From Hymenobacter mellowenesis (GTDB lineage: Bacteria > Bacteroidota > Bacteroidia > Cytophagales > Hymenobacteraceae): a stretch of 64,000 nt of DNA. Shown piece by piece: positions 36,072 to 44,722 of this stretch. Where the stretch lies: the NCBI RefSeq assembly GCF_030581005.1, contig NZ_JAUQSX010000006.1, positions 124,001 to 188,000 of the forward strand. Direction: 5' to 3'. Within the stretch, counting starts at the first letter, position 1. Each line of letters opens with the position of its first letter. The notes under the pieces were generated by a model, which saw only the letters and a list, made by a program, of their open reading frames with translations, had not been told where the DNA came from and ran no database searches. The position numbers and the translations under genes are program-made.

Positions 36072-37216
36072 GCTTGTAGCACCTTTTGCCAGAGCGCATC
36101 GAGCGGCTCCTGCACATAGCCGCGCTGCACCTCGTTGGTAAGCCACTGGGCACGGCCGTGCAAATAGCGCAGCTGGTCTTTGATGGCGGTGCGCTCGGCG
36201 GGCGAAGTTTCGGGCAGCTCCCATTGGGCGGCCAGGGTACCGATTTCGCGCAGCAGCGCGTCGGCATCGGGGGCGTCGTGGCCGGCGGCGCGGGGGTGCC
36301 GGGCGGGCTGCGCATCGGCGTGCACCACGGCATCGACGATGCCGGCCACTACTTCGCGCTGCTCGTCGGTGTCCCAGATGTAGCGTAGCACCCACATATC
36401 GGAGGGGATAACCGTGGTGCGCTGGCAGAGCAACGCGCTGGCCGCCAGCAGGCGCTGGAGCTTCACGGCCCGGCGGTCGGACACGGCCACGCCGGCCAGG
36501 CGCAGCTTGCGCACGAGGTCGGTGTAGGCCGGGCGCACGGGGCCCAGGTCGACCAGCGGCAAGGCGGCCTGCAGGCGCAGGATTTCCTCCGCCGTGATGG
36601 TGGGCGCGGCTTCGTCGGCGCGGCGCTCCAGATTCCAGCCGGCTTCCAGCACTTCGGCCAGGGCATCGGGGGCCACGTAGTCGCAGTGCACGCGCACCAG
36701 AAACCGGTCGAACAGGGCTTGCAAGGCTTCGTCTTCGGGCAGGTGGTTGCTGGCGCCCACCATGAGCAGGGCAGGCAGGGCGCGGGTTTCACGGCCGCGC
36801 CGAAACACCCGCTCGTTCAGCACCGTCAGCAGGCTATTGAGGATGGCGCTGTTGGCGTTCAGCAGCTCGTCGAGGAAGATGAGGTGGGCTTCGGGCAGCA
36901 TGCCGTCGGTATTGGTCATGAGGTTGCCCTCGCGCAGCTGGCGGATGTCGAACGGCCCGAACAACTCGTTGGGCTCGGTGAAGCGGGTGAGCAGGTACTC
37001 GAAGGTTTTGCCTTGCAACCGCTGGGCCAGGGCGCGCACCAAAGCGCTTTTGGCCGTGCCGGGCGGGCCCAGCAAAAACAGGTTTTCGCGCCCCACTAAG
37101 CACAGGCTCATCAGGTCGATGATATCGTCCTTGCCCACGAAGGTGCTTTTGAGGTGGCGGGCCACGCGGTTGAGCTGCTCAACCAGTTGCCATTCTTCGG
37201 TCAGTTGATGTTCCAT
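36068..37216 (-). CDS. MoxR-family AAA+ ATPase
   Basis: 382 residues, a typical MoxR protein. Walker A GPPGTAKS is at residues 50-57, Walker B LIFLDELLNANSA begins at residue 112, and sensor regions include LMVGASNHLPEDE and the arginine-finger RFLVRVH. MoxR ATPases remodel proteins together with vWA-domain partners. The gene begins 1 bp after the stop of the 211-aa gene and ends in the ATGA overlap described for the 240-aa gene. Powers the conflict/stress system of this operon (inference from family). Confidence 0.93.
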   Translation of the reverse strand: MEHQLTEEWQLVEQLNRVARHLKSTFVGKDDIIDLMSLCLVGRENLFLLGPPGTAKSALVRALAQRLQGKTFEYLLTRFTEPNELFGPFDIRQLREGNLMTNTDGMLPEAHLIFLDELLNANSAILNSLLTVLNERVFRRGRETRALPALLMVGASNHLPEDEALQALFDRFLVRVHCDYVAPDALAEVLEAGWNLERRADEAAPTITAEEILRLQAALPLVDLGPVRPAYTDLVRKLRLAGVAVSDRRAVKLQRLLAASALLCQRTTVIPSDMWVLRYIWDTDEQREVVAGIVDAVVHADAQPARHPRAAGHDAPDADALLREIGTLAAQWELPETSPAERTAIKDQLRYLHGRAQWLTNEVQRGYVQEPLDALWQKVLQA

Positions 37217-37852
37217 TTAGGCAAGGATAGTGAAGGCCGCAAAATCGGGCCACAAGGTAGCCGCGTGGCCGCCCAGCGCCGCCTGCACCAGCGGCGCCAG
37301 GTGCGGCTGACCGGCCCGGGCCCGGTCCTTCATTTGGATGATGCGGTCGATGTAGGCCGGCCGCAGCGCCGGGTGCGCGAGCACGACGGCCTCGGCCTCG
37401 GCCTCCGTCGCATCAAGAGCGGTGCCTACGAATGATAGAGGCCACTGCTGGGCCACGGCCAGCAGCCGGGTTACCAGCGCATCGCCGGGTGCCAGCCCTT
37501 TGGCCAGCCGCAGTAAGTCGGGCAGGTAGCGAAAGGTGAGGTCGGCCGAATAAATGGCTTCCGGCGTGATTTCGCCGGCAAAATCCTTCAGGCACTGCCC
37601 GATAACCCTTTCATCCAGTTCGCGCAGCAGCGCCAGTTGCACGGTGTGGTATAAGAATTGGGTAGCCCAGAGCGCGGCAGGAGCATCGAAAGCCGGCGCC
37701 ACCTGCGGCAACTCCAGCGCATCTTCTGCATGATAGGCCCGAAGGGAAGCCTCGGCAGCGTGCAGGTCGGTGGGTTCGAAGGGGCTGGGCTGGCCAGCCA
37801 ATGTAACGGCGCCGGTAGTCAGGATGTCATGAAGAAAGGCAGTCAGTAACAT
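37217..37852 (-). CDS. bpX4-like component, first gene of the ternary operon
   Basis: 211 residues with repeated hydrophobic helices (LWATQFLYHTVQLALLREL, ARLLAVAQQWPLS-like segments) and no membrane segment or catalytic motif. Its stop abuts the MoxR start directly. Described ternary systems have a small helical companion of about 200 residues at this position, hence the tentative bpX4 label. Its promoter should lie in the gap 37853-38027. Confidence 0.7.
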   Translation of the reverse strand: MLLTAFLHDILTTGAVTLAGQPSPFEPTDLHAAEASLRAYHAEDALELPQVAPAFDAPAALWATQFLYHTVQLALLRELDERVIGQCLKDFAGEITPEAIYSADLTFRYLPDLLRLAKGLAPGDALVTRLLAVAQQWPLSFVGTALDATEAEAEAVVLAHPALRPAYIDRIIQMKDRARAGQPHLAPLVQAALGGHAATLWPDFAAFTILA

Positions 37853-38027
37853 GGGGTATGTGAAAACCCATGCGGCGAGCTACTAGGCTCGTCCGTACAA
37901 GGCCATTCGGTAGAATATCATGCAAATTGCTCCTCAAATGGCGAACCATCCCTATCGAAACGCAATTGGTTGCACTACCCAACACGATTCTTCGAATCAG
38001 GTACTTAGGTCAGAGTCCTTATGCCGT

Positions 38028-38379
38028 TCAATTTAACGGTTGTTTGTGTTCTGCTTTGAGGCGCTGAATCGGATTGCATAAAGTGAACACACCCTGCCAC
38101 TCCTGACTATTCCTGGCAACGGCCACGGCGTCTGGATGCTCAACCAAGTAGGTGACGCGCGCCGAAACGTCGCGGCAACGCGCCTGAATCTCCTCTGTAA
38201 TCAGCCCCCCGTCGAGCAACTTACTCAGGTTGTCGGGGGTAAAAGAAGCTCTGGATGTATAGGGCAAAATCTTCATAGAGCACGCCGGCTAAGCTCTCTT
38301 CCGAGTCTTGCGGCGAAACCCCGCACAGGTTGGCCGTGTCATCAAACCAGTCCTCCAAAGCAACTAAGTCGTTCGGCAT
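38028..38379 (-). pseudogene. Possible frameshifted small gene
   Basis: The minus strand from the ATG at 38377-38379 encodes MPNDLVALEDWFDDTANLC and continues acidic and helical until a TAA at 38221-38223 (52 residues). In a second frame an ORF begins at 38276 and runs to 38028 (82 residues, from MKILPYTSR to QPLN). The two overlap at about 38250-38276, where joining frame 1 up to EDFALY to frame 2 from TSRASF would give one continuous protein of about 117 residues. Either a frameshift broke one gene or these are two overlapping small genes. I cannot name the family. Confidence 0.5.
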
Positions 38380-38407
38380 GGTAGAAGGGGAAGCAATGGA
38401 TTTACCT

Positions 38408-38434
38408 TAACGGTCCGAATAGAATAATGAGCGT
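38408..38434 (+). repeat. Junction repeat copy 1
   Basis: TAACGGTCCGAATAGAATAA followed by TGAGCG. Matches the consensus GTTCA-N3-AAASGGTCC then GAATAGAATAAGGAGCGTT seen at other gene borders; here it lies just upstream of the 96-aa gene. Confidence 0.75.
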
Positions 38435-38444
38435 ATTTAGTCGA

Positions 38445-38735
38445 ATGGAGTCCAATGCACTAAGTTGTCTTTCCTGTCGAGGGTCTATAGAAAGCACACG
38501 GAGTGCCTCCTTGTGTTATGCCTGCCTATTCAATGGGCTCAGTCCGGAATCACAAAAAGTCGTGGATGACTCACTTTATAATCGATACTTTTTACCTGGA
38601 ATTAAAGAACTCAAGGACAACCTGCCGATAGATTTCGCTGATAGCACCTTTATGTATACTTGGAGATACCATCTCCTCCGGAAATTGAAACCTGATGGTT
38701 TTTCTTACCCAGACAAAGAAAATTGGAAAGTTTAA
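38445..38735 (+). CDS. Hypothetical small protein, low-GC gene
   Basis: 96 residues from the ATG at 38445; an earlier in-frame ATG at 38427 lies within a junction repeat. It has two CxxC-like Cys pairs (SCLSCRGSIES and CYACLF) that could bind zinc, then a mixed C terminus with YNRYFLPGIKELKDNLP. Base composition is clearly more AT-rich than the surrounding DNA, suggesting recent acquisition. No family recognised. Confidence 0.55.
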   Translation: MESNALSCLSCRGSIESTRSASLCYACLFNGLSPESQKVVDDSLYNRYFLPGIKELKDNLPIDFADSTFMYTWRYHLLRKLKPDGFSYPDKENWKV

Positions 38736-38754
38736 CTGTCCGTTTAAACGGTGG

Positions 38755-39285
38755 TTAGCGAGGCCACTGGTTTCGGCGGCGGTGCCATTCGTTCCAAAAG
38801 AGTACGTATCCTGCCGCATCGTCCGCATCGGTGGGCATTTTTTTGGGCGCGCTCCGCTGGTAAAAGGCTTCGACTTCGTCGACAAACGCGAGTACGTGCG
38901 CTCGGTACGCGTCGAACGGCAACTGGACTGTTTCGCCGCCGGGGGCTGTGAGCAGTACCTGCGGGCCCTGGTGCTCGACCCACCAATCGGCGCCGTTCGG
39001 GCAGCCCAACACCAACGTGTTTTCGCTCATGGCATCGGGCCACATGGTGAAACCACAGCAGGGCAATAGCTGGTCCCCCACGGGGCGTGCCGCCGTGTGG
39101 TCGGCCGTTAAGGTGCGCAACAAAAACAACGCGGCGGCGCTCACCGTCCAAGTGTCTGCTTCGTCGGAGAGCACTCGCTCGCCCAGTCGAACGGCGACCC
39201 GGCCGTGCGCGCACAAGTCTTCTTCGGCGAGCATCCCCTCCATCCACTGCAGGCTCAGCAGGCGTAATTCAAAAGGCGGCTCCAT
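38755..39285 (-). CDS. Conserved hypothetical cytoplasmic protein
   Basis: 176 residues without signal peptide or membrane segment. The sequence is Trp- and Asp-rich with a beta pattern in the first half (WTVSAAALFLLRTLTADH) and a C-terminal helix (FDAYRAHVLAFVDEVEAFYQ). It resembles, in size and composition, the small immunity-like or SUKH/Imm-type proteins that gather in accessory islands, but there is no decisive motif. Confidence 0.6.
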   Translation of the reverse strand: MEPPFELRLLSLQWMEGMLAEEDLCAHGRVAVRLGERVLSDEADTWTVSAAALFLLRTLTADHTAARPVGDQLLPCCGFTMWPDAMSENTLVLGCPNGADWWVEHQGPQVLLTAPGGETVQLPFDAYRAHVLAFVDEVEAFYQRSAPKKMPTDADDAAGYVLFWNEWHRRRNQWPR

Positions 39286-39372
39286 GGATGACGGCTAGTT
39301 GTTTTAGGCGTTGGATATTACCGGTGCAAGGTCACGCTTTCAATTTGTAATTGGTCGTGCCATAAATACCAT

Positions 39373-39393
39373 CCGTTCATCGAAAGGAGGGAC
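39373..39393 (+). repeat. Junction repeat, half copy
   Basis: CCGTTCATCGAAAGGAGGGA, the second half-unit of the repeat, lies between the 176-aa and the 131-aa genes. Confidence 0.5.
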
Positions 39394-39401
39394 TAGAGGG
39401 A

Positions 39402-39797
39402 CTAATGGTCAAAGCCGTTCACCGCCGATTGGTAGAAGTTGAATACGCCGAGCATAAAGAGTGCCGTGACCACTAGACGGCAACTCACGCGAAGCCAAGG
39501 CCGTTGCGGTTTGAAGTAAGAGGAGATAATCAACCATAAGACTAGCCCCGCCGCAGCGAACAGCAGAAGGTTTCGTTGCACGTACTGCCCCTCCCAGTGC
39601 GGCTGGGTAACGTCCAGATGTTGCCCGATAGCATACCCGTGGGGCTCTTGCAGAAAGCCCCAGGTATCAAAAGGCAAGACTAGGAGGAACATCACACTGA
39701 AACCGCCCACCAGCGGGCGTAGCAGACCATCGGCCAGCCCACCCACCACGGTGCTGAAAAAGGCGACAAAGCGCTCAGGAAAGGTAGCGGGTGACAT
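39402..39797 (-). CDS. Hypothetical membrane protein
   Basis: 131 residues from the ATG at 39795-39797 (a TTG lies 21 bp upstream). Three hydrophobic segments are visible: residues about 8-38, 66-88 and 95-120 (LLLFAAAGLVLWLIISSYF and RLVVTALFMLGVFNFYQ). No motif is recognised. Confidence 0.6.
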   Translation of the reverse strand: MSPATFPERFVAFFSTVVGGLADGLLRPLVGGFSVMFLLVLPFDTWGFLQEPHGYAIGQHLDVTQPHWEGQYVQRNLLLFAAAGLVLWLIISSYFKPQRPWLRVSCRLVVTALFMLGVFNFYQSAVNGFDH

Positions 39798-39819
39798 AGG
39801 CGTGGGCAATGTGCTCAAA

Positions 39820-39855
39820 GTTCAGCCAAACGGTTGGAATAGAATAAGGAGCGTT
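39820..39855 (+). repeat. Junction repeat copy 2
   Basis: GTTCAGCCAAACGGTTGGAA followed by TAGAATAAGGAGCGTT, a nearly full-length copy between the 131-aa and 177-aa genes. Confidence 0.8.
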
Positions 39856-39880
39856 CTTAATGGGCCTTTGCTTGGGTGTA

Positions 39881-40414
39881 CTAAAGGCTGGCATGGGCAC
39901 TAGGACCTTGCGCTTGAGCAATTGCATCGGCCCGCTGAATAAGGCCCCATTCTTCCTGGGTCCACAACTGCTGAAACCATTCGCTTTTGGCCGCGCACAA
40001 CGAAAGCCAGTTTTCTACTGCGCGAGGGTCCGGTGGGGTGAAAGGCCTGGATTCTAATCGTTCCACCAGCCACACGATTCGTGCCTTGAGCAAGACTTGC
40101 TGCGCTGGATTTAACCGACCGCGCTGCTCTTCCACAATGAGTTCCAGGGCAAGGCGTCTGAAAAGAATCAGCCAAGTGGAGGCCTGTTTTTGGGCTAAGC
40201 GCTGAAGTTGCCCCCACCACCCGTCGTTGCTATAAGACAGCCGGTACTGGCTCGTGAGCCGTTGCCGGAGCTGTTTCGTGAGGTCGCATGTACCCCGTGT
40301 GCCCGCTTCGTAGCCGTGAATAAAATTGATGGCACTTTCCGTCGTCACCGGGTGAATGTGCATGTCGATACACACGACAAAATGCATTAGCAGCTCTCTA
40401 TCCGCTGTAGTCAT
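39881..40414 (-). CDS. Hypothetical helical protein
   Basis: 177 residues from the ATG at 40412-40414 (start MTTADRELLMHFVVCIDMHI). Mostly helical, with a long Leu/Gln-rich middle and a C terminus containing WLSLCAAKSEWFQQLW. The N-terminal region with FVVCIDMHIHPVTTESAINF looks like a small alpha/beta unit. No family recognised; size and setting match immunity-type accessory proteins. Confidence 0.6.
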   Translation of the reverse strand: MTTADRELLMHFVVCIDMHIHPVTTESAINFIHGYEAGTRGTCDLTKQLRQRLTSQYRLSYSNDGWWGQLQRLAQKQASTWLILFRRLALELIVEEQRGRLNPAQQVLLKARIVWLVERLESRPFTPPDPRAVENWLSLCAAKSEWFQQLWTQEEWGLIQRADAIAQAQGPSAHASL

Positions 40415-40540
40415 GGAAAACTGGCAAGATTCAATTGTAGAGCAACCGTTCAAAAGGGAAAACAAGGTTTACTCCATTGTCACTCTGGAGGCGGCATCGA
40501 TGAGAGAAGCAGCTTTGCTAAGCTCACACACTTTTCGTTT

Positions 40541-40590
40541 AGTGAAAGGGTGGCAAGTTAGAACGCGCTCTTTTCAAAATAAGGAGCGAT
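40541..40590 (+). repeat. Junction repeat, variant copy
   Basis: AAAGGGTGGC, then TTAGAACGCGCTC, then TTTTCAAAATAAGGAGCG. Shares its long form with the copy at 45621-45675: an AACGCGCTC element is inserted between two half-units. Confidence 0.55.
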
Positions 40591-40615
40591 AGATTTACTA
40601 CACACTCCTGCTCAG

Positions 40616-40993
40616 ATGTGCTTCCTGCGTACCTGCCCTCGCTACGTTTGCACGGCCACCGGCATTCACTTGCCCGGTGGCCGGTGCCTGGCCAACTGGT
40701 CGGAAATCACCTGCGTCGAAGCGGCCAAGCGCGCAGGTGGGGACGAAATTAATGACAACACCTACTTCTTGTTCGTGCACGCTCGCCGCACCGTCATCAA
40801 AACCGATACAGCTTGGGAAAACGTCGAGGGGTACGCGGCCCTGCTTCAGGGGCTGTTGGCCTATTTACCAGGTTTTCCTCCGGATTGGCAACAAGTGGTT
40901 GACCGCCGATTTGTCCAAACCGCGCGCTGGAAACAGGAGCTGTTTGCCACTTTTTACTACAAGGATAGAGTCGTCGTTTATCCGCTCTCATAG
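40616..40993 (+). CDS. Hypothetical small protein
   Basis: 125 residues. The N terminus CFLRTCPRYVCTATGIHLPG is Cys-rich. The middle contains a basic/helical segment and the C terminus ends RKQELFATFYYKDRVVVYPLS-like beta strands (KDRVVVYPLS). No signal peptide or membrane helix. Not recognised. It is flanked by junction repeats on both sides. Confidence 0.55.
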   Translation: MCFLRTCPRYVCTATGIHLPGGRCLANWSEITCVEAAKRAGGDEINDNTYFLFVHARRTVIKTDTAWENVEGYAALLQGLLAYLPGFPPDWQQVVDRRFVQTARWKQELFATFYYKDRVVVYPLS

Positions 40994-41029
40994 TCCACGA
41001 AAAGGGTCCAATTGAGTACAAGGAGCGTT
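40993..41029 (+). repeat. Junction repeat copy 3
   Basis: Core AAAGGGTCCAATTGAGTACA followed by AGGAGCGTT, in the short gap between the converging 125-aa and 117-aa genes. Confidence 0.75.
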
Positions 41030-41381
41030 AATTTTTCTTCATCAACTGGCGACGTCGGCGCTTCGACAATGGCTCGGGCAATCCTTCGGGGGTTGCGGCC
41101 AGCGATTTAAGCAGAAAATAGCGGTTGATTTGGCGGTACGCCACGTACTCGCTCAGCACGCACCAGCGGGCATCCACATACCCGGTCACCGTTACCCGCT
41201 CGCCGGGTTGATAGACCCATGGCGCAGCATGCGCCGTATCGGCCAAGCTGGGATAAACCGGCAGCGGTAAGAGTAACCGCAACCGCTGTGTATCGGCAAA
41301 AGGCGTGTATTGGGCCGTTGCAACCAATGGTCCGGTACACGTCCACCCGACAAGCAGGCATTCCATTAGCCTAGAAACCAT
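41028..41381 (-). CDS. Small secreted protein
   Basis: 117 residues (ATG at 41381; MECLLV at 41366 is the alternative). The N terminus MECLLVGWTCTGPLVATAQ is signal-peptide-like. The mature part has a beta pattern with WVYQPGERVTVTGYVDARWC and ends in a basic tail (SKRRRRQLMKKN). Not recognised. Confidence 0.55.
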   Translation of the reverse strand: MVSRLMECLLVGWTCTGPLVATAQYTPFADTQRLRLLLPLPVYPSLADTAHAAPWVYQPGERVTVTGYVDARWCVLSEYVAYRQINRYFLLKSLAATPEGLPEPLSKRRRRQLMKKN

Positions 41382-41531
41382 TGCAAGCGGTGATTAAGGG
41401 AAACCAGCGGCACGGCCTAACGGAACTTGCTTGAGGGGCCACGAACGCGTGCATTAAAAGGGTTTCATTACCAAAATTATAGTCTGGATATACTTTTACA
41501 TTTCAGCAAGCTGCTCACTCATTGCACTCAT

Positions 41532-44003
41532 ATGACGATTTCTGCCCTTATTCGCCTGGCTGCTTGCGTTCACCGTTTCAGCGCACTTACCTTTCTGTTG
41601 CTGGTTGTGACACTCGTGAACACCGCCTTTGCCGCGGGCCGGCCTGACGCCACTGCTTCCCTAACGGATGCCTTAAACCCGGACGGGACGTTGCGGGCCG
41701 GCCTGCGCGGCTCGTTTGACGCCAAAGGCTACCGCCTGTGCACGGCACCAGACGGGCGCCCGACCTTTCGGCCGACGGGAACGCGCGGGGCGGGCGACGA
41801 AAAATGGCAGGACGGATTTGGGTATCCCGGAGCCAACGGCCCGGTTTCGGCCGTGGTATTCGATGGCGCGAATATGTACGTCGGGGGCGATTTTACCGTC
41901 GTGGGCAACGCTTCAGCCAGCTGCGTGGCCAAGTGGAACGGCACAACGTGGAGCGCCCTGGGCACCGGCCTCAACAACCGCGTGAACGCCCTGGCCGTGG
42001 ACGGCACGGGCAACGTGTACGCCGGGGGCAGCTTCAGTCAGGCCGGGGGCGTGGCGGCCAGCCGCGTGGCCCGGTGGAACGGCACGGCCTGGAGTGCGAT
42101 GGGCACCGGCGCAAACGGCGCGGTGCTGGCCCTGGCGGCCCAAGGCACGCGCGTGTACATGGGCGGAGCGTTTACCCAGGCCGGGGGCGCGGCAACGGGG
42201 GCCGTGGCCCAATGGGACGGCACCGCTTGGCGAAGCCTGGGCACCGGCGTGGCCGGCCGGGTGCTGGCGCTGGCCGCGACCGGGACTGACCTGTACGTCG
42301 GCGGCGATTTCAGCGCGGCAGGGGGCGTGGCCGCCAGCAACGTGGCCCGCTGGAACGGCAGTGCCTGGAGTGCGATGGGCCTGGGCACGAACGACATCGT
42401 GGTCGCCTTGGCCGTGAGTGGCACCGACGTGTACGCCGGCGGTAGCTTCACCACGGCGGGCATCACGCCGGCCCGGTACGTGGCCCGTTGGGACGGTGGG
42501 GCGTGGAGCACGCTGAATCTCGGCACCGACGACGCCGTGGCCACGTTGGCCGTGAGCGGCAATGACCTCTACGTGGGCGGCTACTTTCAGCGGGCGGGCA
42601 ACGTCGCGGCCGCGCACGTGGCCAAGTGGAGCGGCGGGGCGTGGAGCAGCGTCGGGAGCGGCATGGGCGGCGTGGCCGTAAACACGCTGGCGGCATCGGG
42701 CACCACGGTATTCGCCGGCGGAAACTTTGGTAGGGCCGACGCAACGGTGGCCGTGGGCCTGGCCCGGTGGACCGGCGCGGCGTGGCAGGCCATCGCCGAA
42801 AGCCCCGACGACTGGGTCACGTCCGTGGCCCTGGTGGGCACCGATGTCTACGTTGGGGGCTTGTTCGGCGGCGTTGGGAACGTGCCGGGCACCACCGGCA
42901 TTGCCAAGTGGAACGGCCGCACCTGGAGCAGCGTGGGCGGGGGTGCCGACCCCTACGGCTACGTCTGGGCCCTGGCCGTGTCGGGCACGACGGTGTACGC
43001 CGGCGGGCTCTTCACGAACATGGGCGGGGTGGCCGCGCGCAACATAGCCCGGTGGAACGGCACGGCGTGGAGCACCGTGGGCGGCGGTTTGTCGGGCGAG
43101 GTGCGGGCGTTGGCCGTGTCCGGCGCCGACGTGTACGCCGGGGGCTACGGGGTGCAGAAGTGGAGTGGAACCACCTGGACAACGTTGGCGCCCGTCCCCA
43201 ACGACCTCGTGTTCGCCTTGGCCGTGCAGGGCACCACCGTGTACGCCGGTGGGCAGTTCGAATACATCGGCTCCTTGGTCGTGAACCGGGTGGCCAAGTG
43301 GAACGGCAGCGCCTGGAGCGCCCTGGGCACGGGCCTCGACGGCCCGGTGAATGCCCTGACCTTAGCTGGCTCCGATTTGTACGTGGGCGGCAACTTCCGA
43401 AACGCGGGTGGAATCACCGCCCGGGGCCTGGCCGTGTGGGGCGGCACCGCGTGGCGGGCCTTCGGCACGGGCGGGACTGGGCTCGATAGCCAGGTGAAAG
43501 CCATTGCGGTGCAGGGCTCCAATGTGTACATCGGCGGCGGGTTCTTCTCGGTGGACGGGGTGCCAACTTCCCGGATAGCGGCGTGGAACGGCACCGCGTG
43601 GAGCAGCCTGGGCACCGGGCTGGACAGCGAAGTCCATGCCCTGGCTATCACGAGTGTCGGGGATGTCGTGGCCGGCGGTATATTTCGAACGGTAACCGAT
43701 GGGTCCAAAGTGAGCGCGCACTTCGGCATCTACCGGCCCAACTTCGTGCTGAGCAGTGCCGCCACCGCCGCGCGCCACGCGCTGATGCTGTACCCCAACC
43801 CGGCGGGCGGCGAAACCACCCTGACGCTGGCGAAAGAGCCTCAGCCCCGCACGGCCCAGGTGCTCGACGCGCTCGGGCAGGTGGTTCGCGTTCAAGACGT
43901 CCCCGGCAATGCATCGTCGGTGACGCTCAACCTCGCCGGGCTGCCCGCTGGGGCTTACACCGTGCGCTGCGGAACCGCCTCGACGCGCTTGGTCATCAAT
44001 TAA
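41532..44003 (+). CDS. T9SS-exported beta-propeller repeat protein
   Basis: 823 residues from the ATG at 41532, with a signal peptide (SALTFLLLVVTLVNTAFAAG). About fifteen to eighteen repeats of roughly 40-50 residues follow, each of the form GGxFTxAGGVAASxVARWNG, then WSAMGTG, then VxALAVxGTDVYA, giving a large propeller-like array. The last about 85 residues (ALMLYPNPAGGETTLTLA ... AGAYTVRCGTASTRLVIN, quoted in parts) are a T9SS type A sorting domain, so the protein is exported across the outer membrane and probably fixed to the surface. The coding DNA itself is a near-tandem repeat and may change length by recombination. Confidence 0.88.
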   Translation: MTISALIRLAACVHRFSALTFLLLVVTLVNTAFAAGRPDATASLTDALNPDGTLRAGLRGSFDAKGYRLCTAPDGRPTFRPTGTRGAGDEKWQDGFGYPGANGPVSAVVFDGANMYVGGDFTVVGNASASCVAKWNGTTWSALGTGLNNRVNALAVDGTGNVYAGGSFSQAGGVAASRVARWNGTAWSAMGTGANGAVLALAAQGTRVYMGGAFTQAGGAATGAVAQWDGTAWRSLGTGVAGRVLALAATGTDLYVGGDFSAAGGVAASNVARWNGSAWSAMGLGTNDIVVALAVSGTDVYAGGSFTTAGITPARYVARWDGGAWSTLNLGTDDAVATLAVSGNDLYVGGYFQRAGNVAAAHVAKWSGGAWSSVGSGMGGVAVNTLAASGTTVFAGGNFGRADATVAVGLARWTGAAWQAIAESPDDWVTSVALVGTDVYVGGLFGGVGNVPGTTGIAKWNGRTWSSVGGGADPYGYVWALAVSGTTVYAGGLFTNMGGVAARNIARWNGTAWSTVGGGLSGEVRALAVSGADVYAGGYGVQKWSGTTWTTLAPVPNDLVFALAVQGTTVYAGGQFEYIGSLVVNRVAKWNGSAWSALGTGLDGPVNALTLAGSDLYVGGNFRNAGGITARGLAVWGGTAWRAFGTGGTGLDSQVKAIAVQGSNVYIGGGFFSVDGVPTSRIAAWNGTAWSSLGTGLDSEVHALAITSVGDVVAGGIFRTVTDGSKVSAHFGIYRPNFVLSSAATAARHALMLYPNPAGGETTLTLAKEPQPRTAQVLDALGQVVRVQDVPGNASSVTLNLAGLPAGAYTVRCGTASTRLVIN

Positions 44004-44047
44004 CCTAGCGCACGGCGGAGGGACGTCTCCGGAGGTACTTTCGAGCC

Positions 44048-44275
44048 ATGATGTGGCCCTTCTTGCTCTCGCCGATTCTCACGGGTGACTTATTTGGGGC
44101 TCCCTTGCTACTGGTCATGCTCTTGGCCTTTGCGGGCGGGGCTTGGCTGTTGCGGTGGGGACTGCGCTTGTGGCGGGAGGGCCAACGGACCAATGGCCTG
44201 CTGATGCTGTTCTTAAGCGCAATCGGCTTGGCATTTCCCTTTGCGGTCTTTTTCTTAATTGGGAGCTCGCTCTAA
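44048..44275 (+). CDS. Small two-helix membrane protein
   Basis: 75 residues with two hydrophobic segments (LFGAPLLLVMLLAFAGGAWL at about residues 16-35 and a second at 50-72) separated by a basic loop (RLWREGQRT). Positive-inside rule places both ends outside. Not recognised. It lies 44 bp after the large propeller gene. Confidence 0.55.
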   Translation: MMWPFLLSPILTGDLFGAPLLLVMLLAFAGGAWLLRWGLRLWREGQRTNGLLMLFLSAIGLAFPFAVFFLIGSSL

Positions 44276-44300
44276 AGGGAATAGACAGCCGACTTATAAA

Positions 44301-44335
44301 GTTGAGCCAAAGGGTCCGAATAGAATAAGGAGAGT
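44301..44335 (+). repeat. Junction repeat copy 4
   Basis: GTTGAGCCAAAGGGTCCGAA followed by TAGAATAAGGAGAGT: the best-conserved copy of the recurrent junction repeat, ending next to a second small membrane protein. Confidence 0.85.
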
Positions 44336-44505
44336 TTCAATGTCCAGTTTCAGCAAGAGCACACGTCCGGTAGGCTGCGACACGCTCAGCCCGTTGCGGC
44401 TACTGCACTTTGCGGTAACAGTTCTGCCCTTCGTAGTCTCCCACACAAAATTGGATGCGCGAATAACTTCCTTTCCATGCGACAAGCTACGCTTTACCTT
44501 CGGAC

Positions 44506-44637
44506 ATGCTGCTATTCATGATGAGTGTCGATTGGCTCGGCCTGCTACTCCTGTTCGCCCTGTTGACGGGCATCTTAGCCGCCGCGTTCGTGCTCTTCCG
44601 TTACCTCTTCCGCTTGGTAAAAGGCAAGAAAAAGTAA
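44506..44637 (+). CDS. Single-helix membrane microprotein
   Basis: 43 residues from the ATG at 44506 to the TAA at 44635-44637, too short for a general ORF call. A long hydrophobic stretch (LGLLLLFALLTGILAAAFVL) is followed by a basic tail (LVKGKKK), a typical single-pass small membrane protein. It resembles the two-helix protein at 44048 in type but not clearly in sequence. Confidence 0.5.
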   Translation: MLLFMMSVDWLGLLLLFALLTGILAAAFVLFRYLFRLVKGKKK

Positions 44638-44690
44638 GCTCCTCGTCTGCAACATCGCGAATCCGTTGCGTTCACGCATAGTGTGGGTCG

Positions 44691-44722
44691 GTGAACACGG
44701 TCCGTTCAAAAATAGGAGCATT
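44691..44722 (+). repeat. Junction repeat copy 5
   Basis: GTGAACACGGTCCGTTCAAA followed by AATAGGAGCATT, downstream of the single-helix gene and just before the stop of the minus-strand gene. Confidence 0.65.

Noticed and set aside
44259..44681. 140-aa plus-strand frame
   Set aside because: It runs through a junction repeat and the 43-aa gene in a different frame; the small gene is the better candidate.
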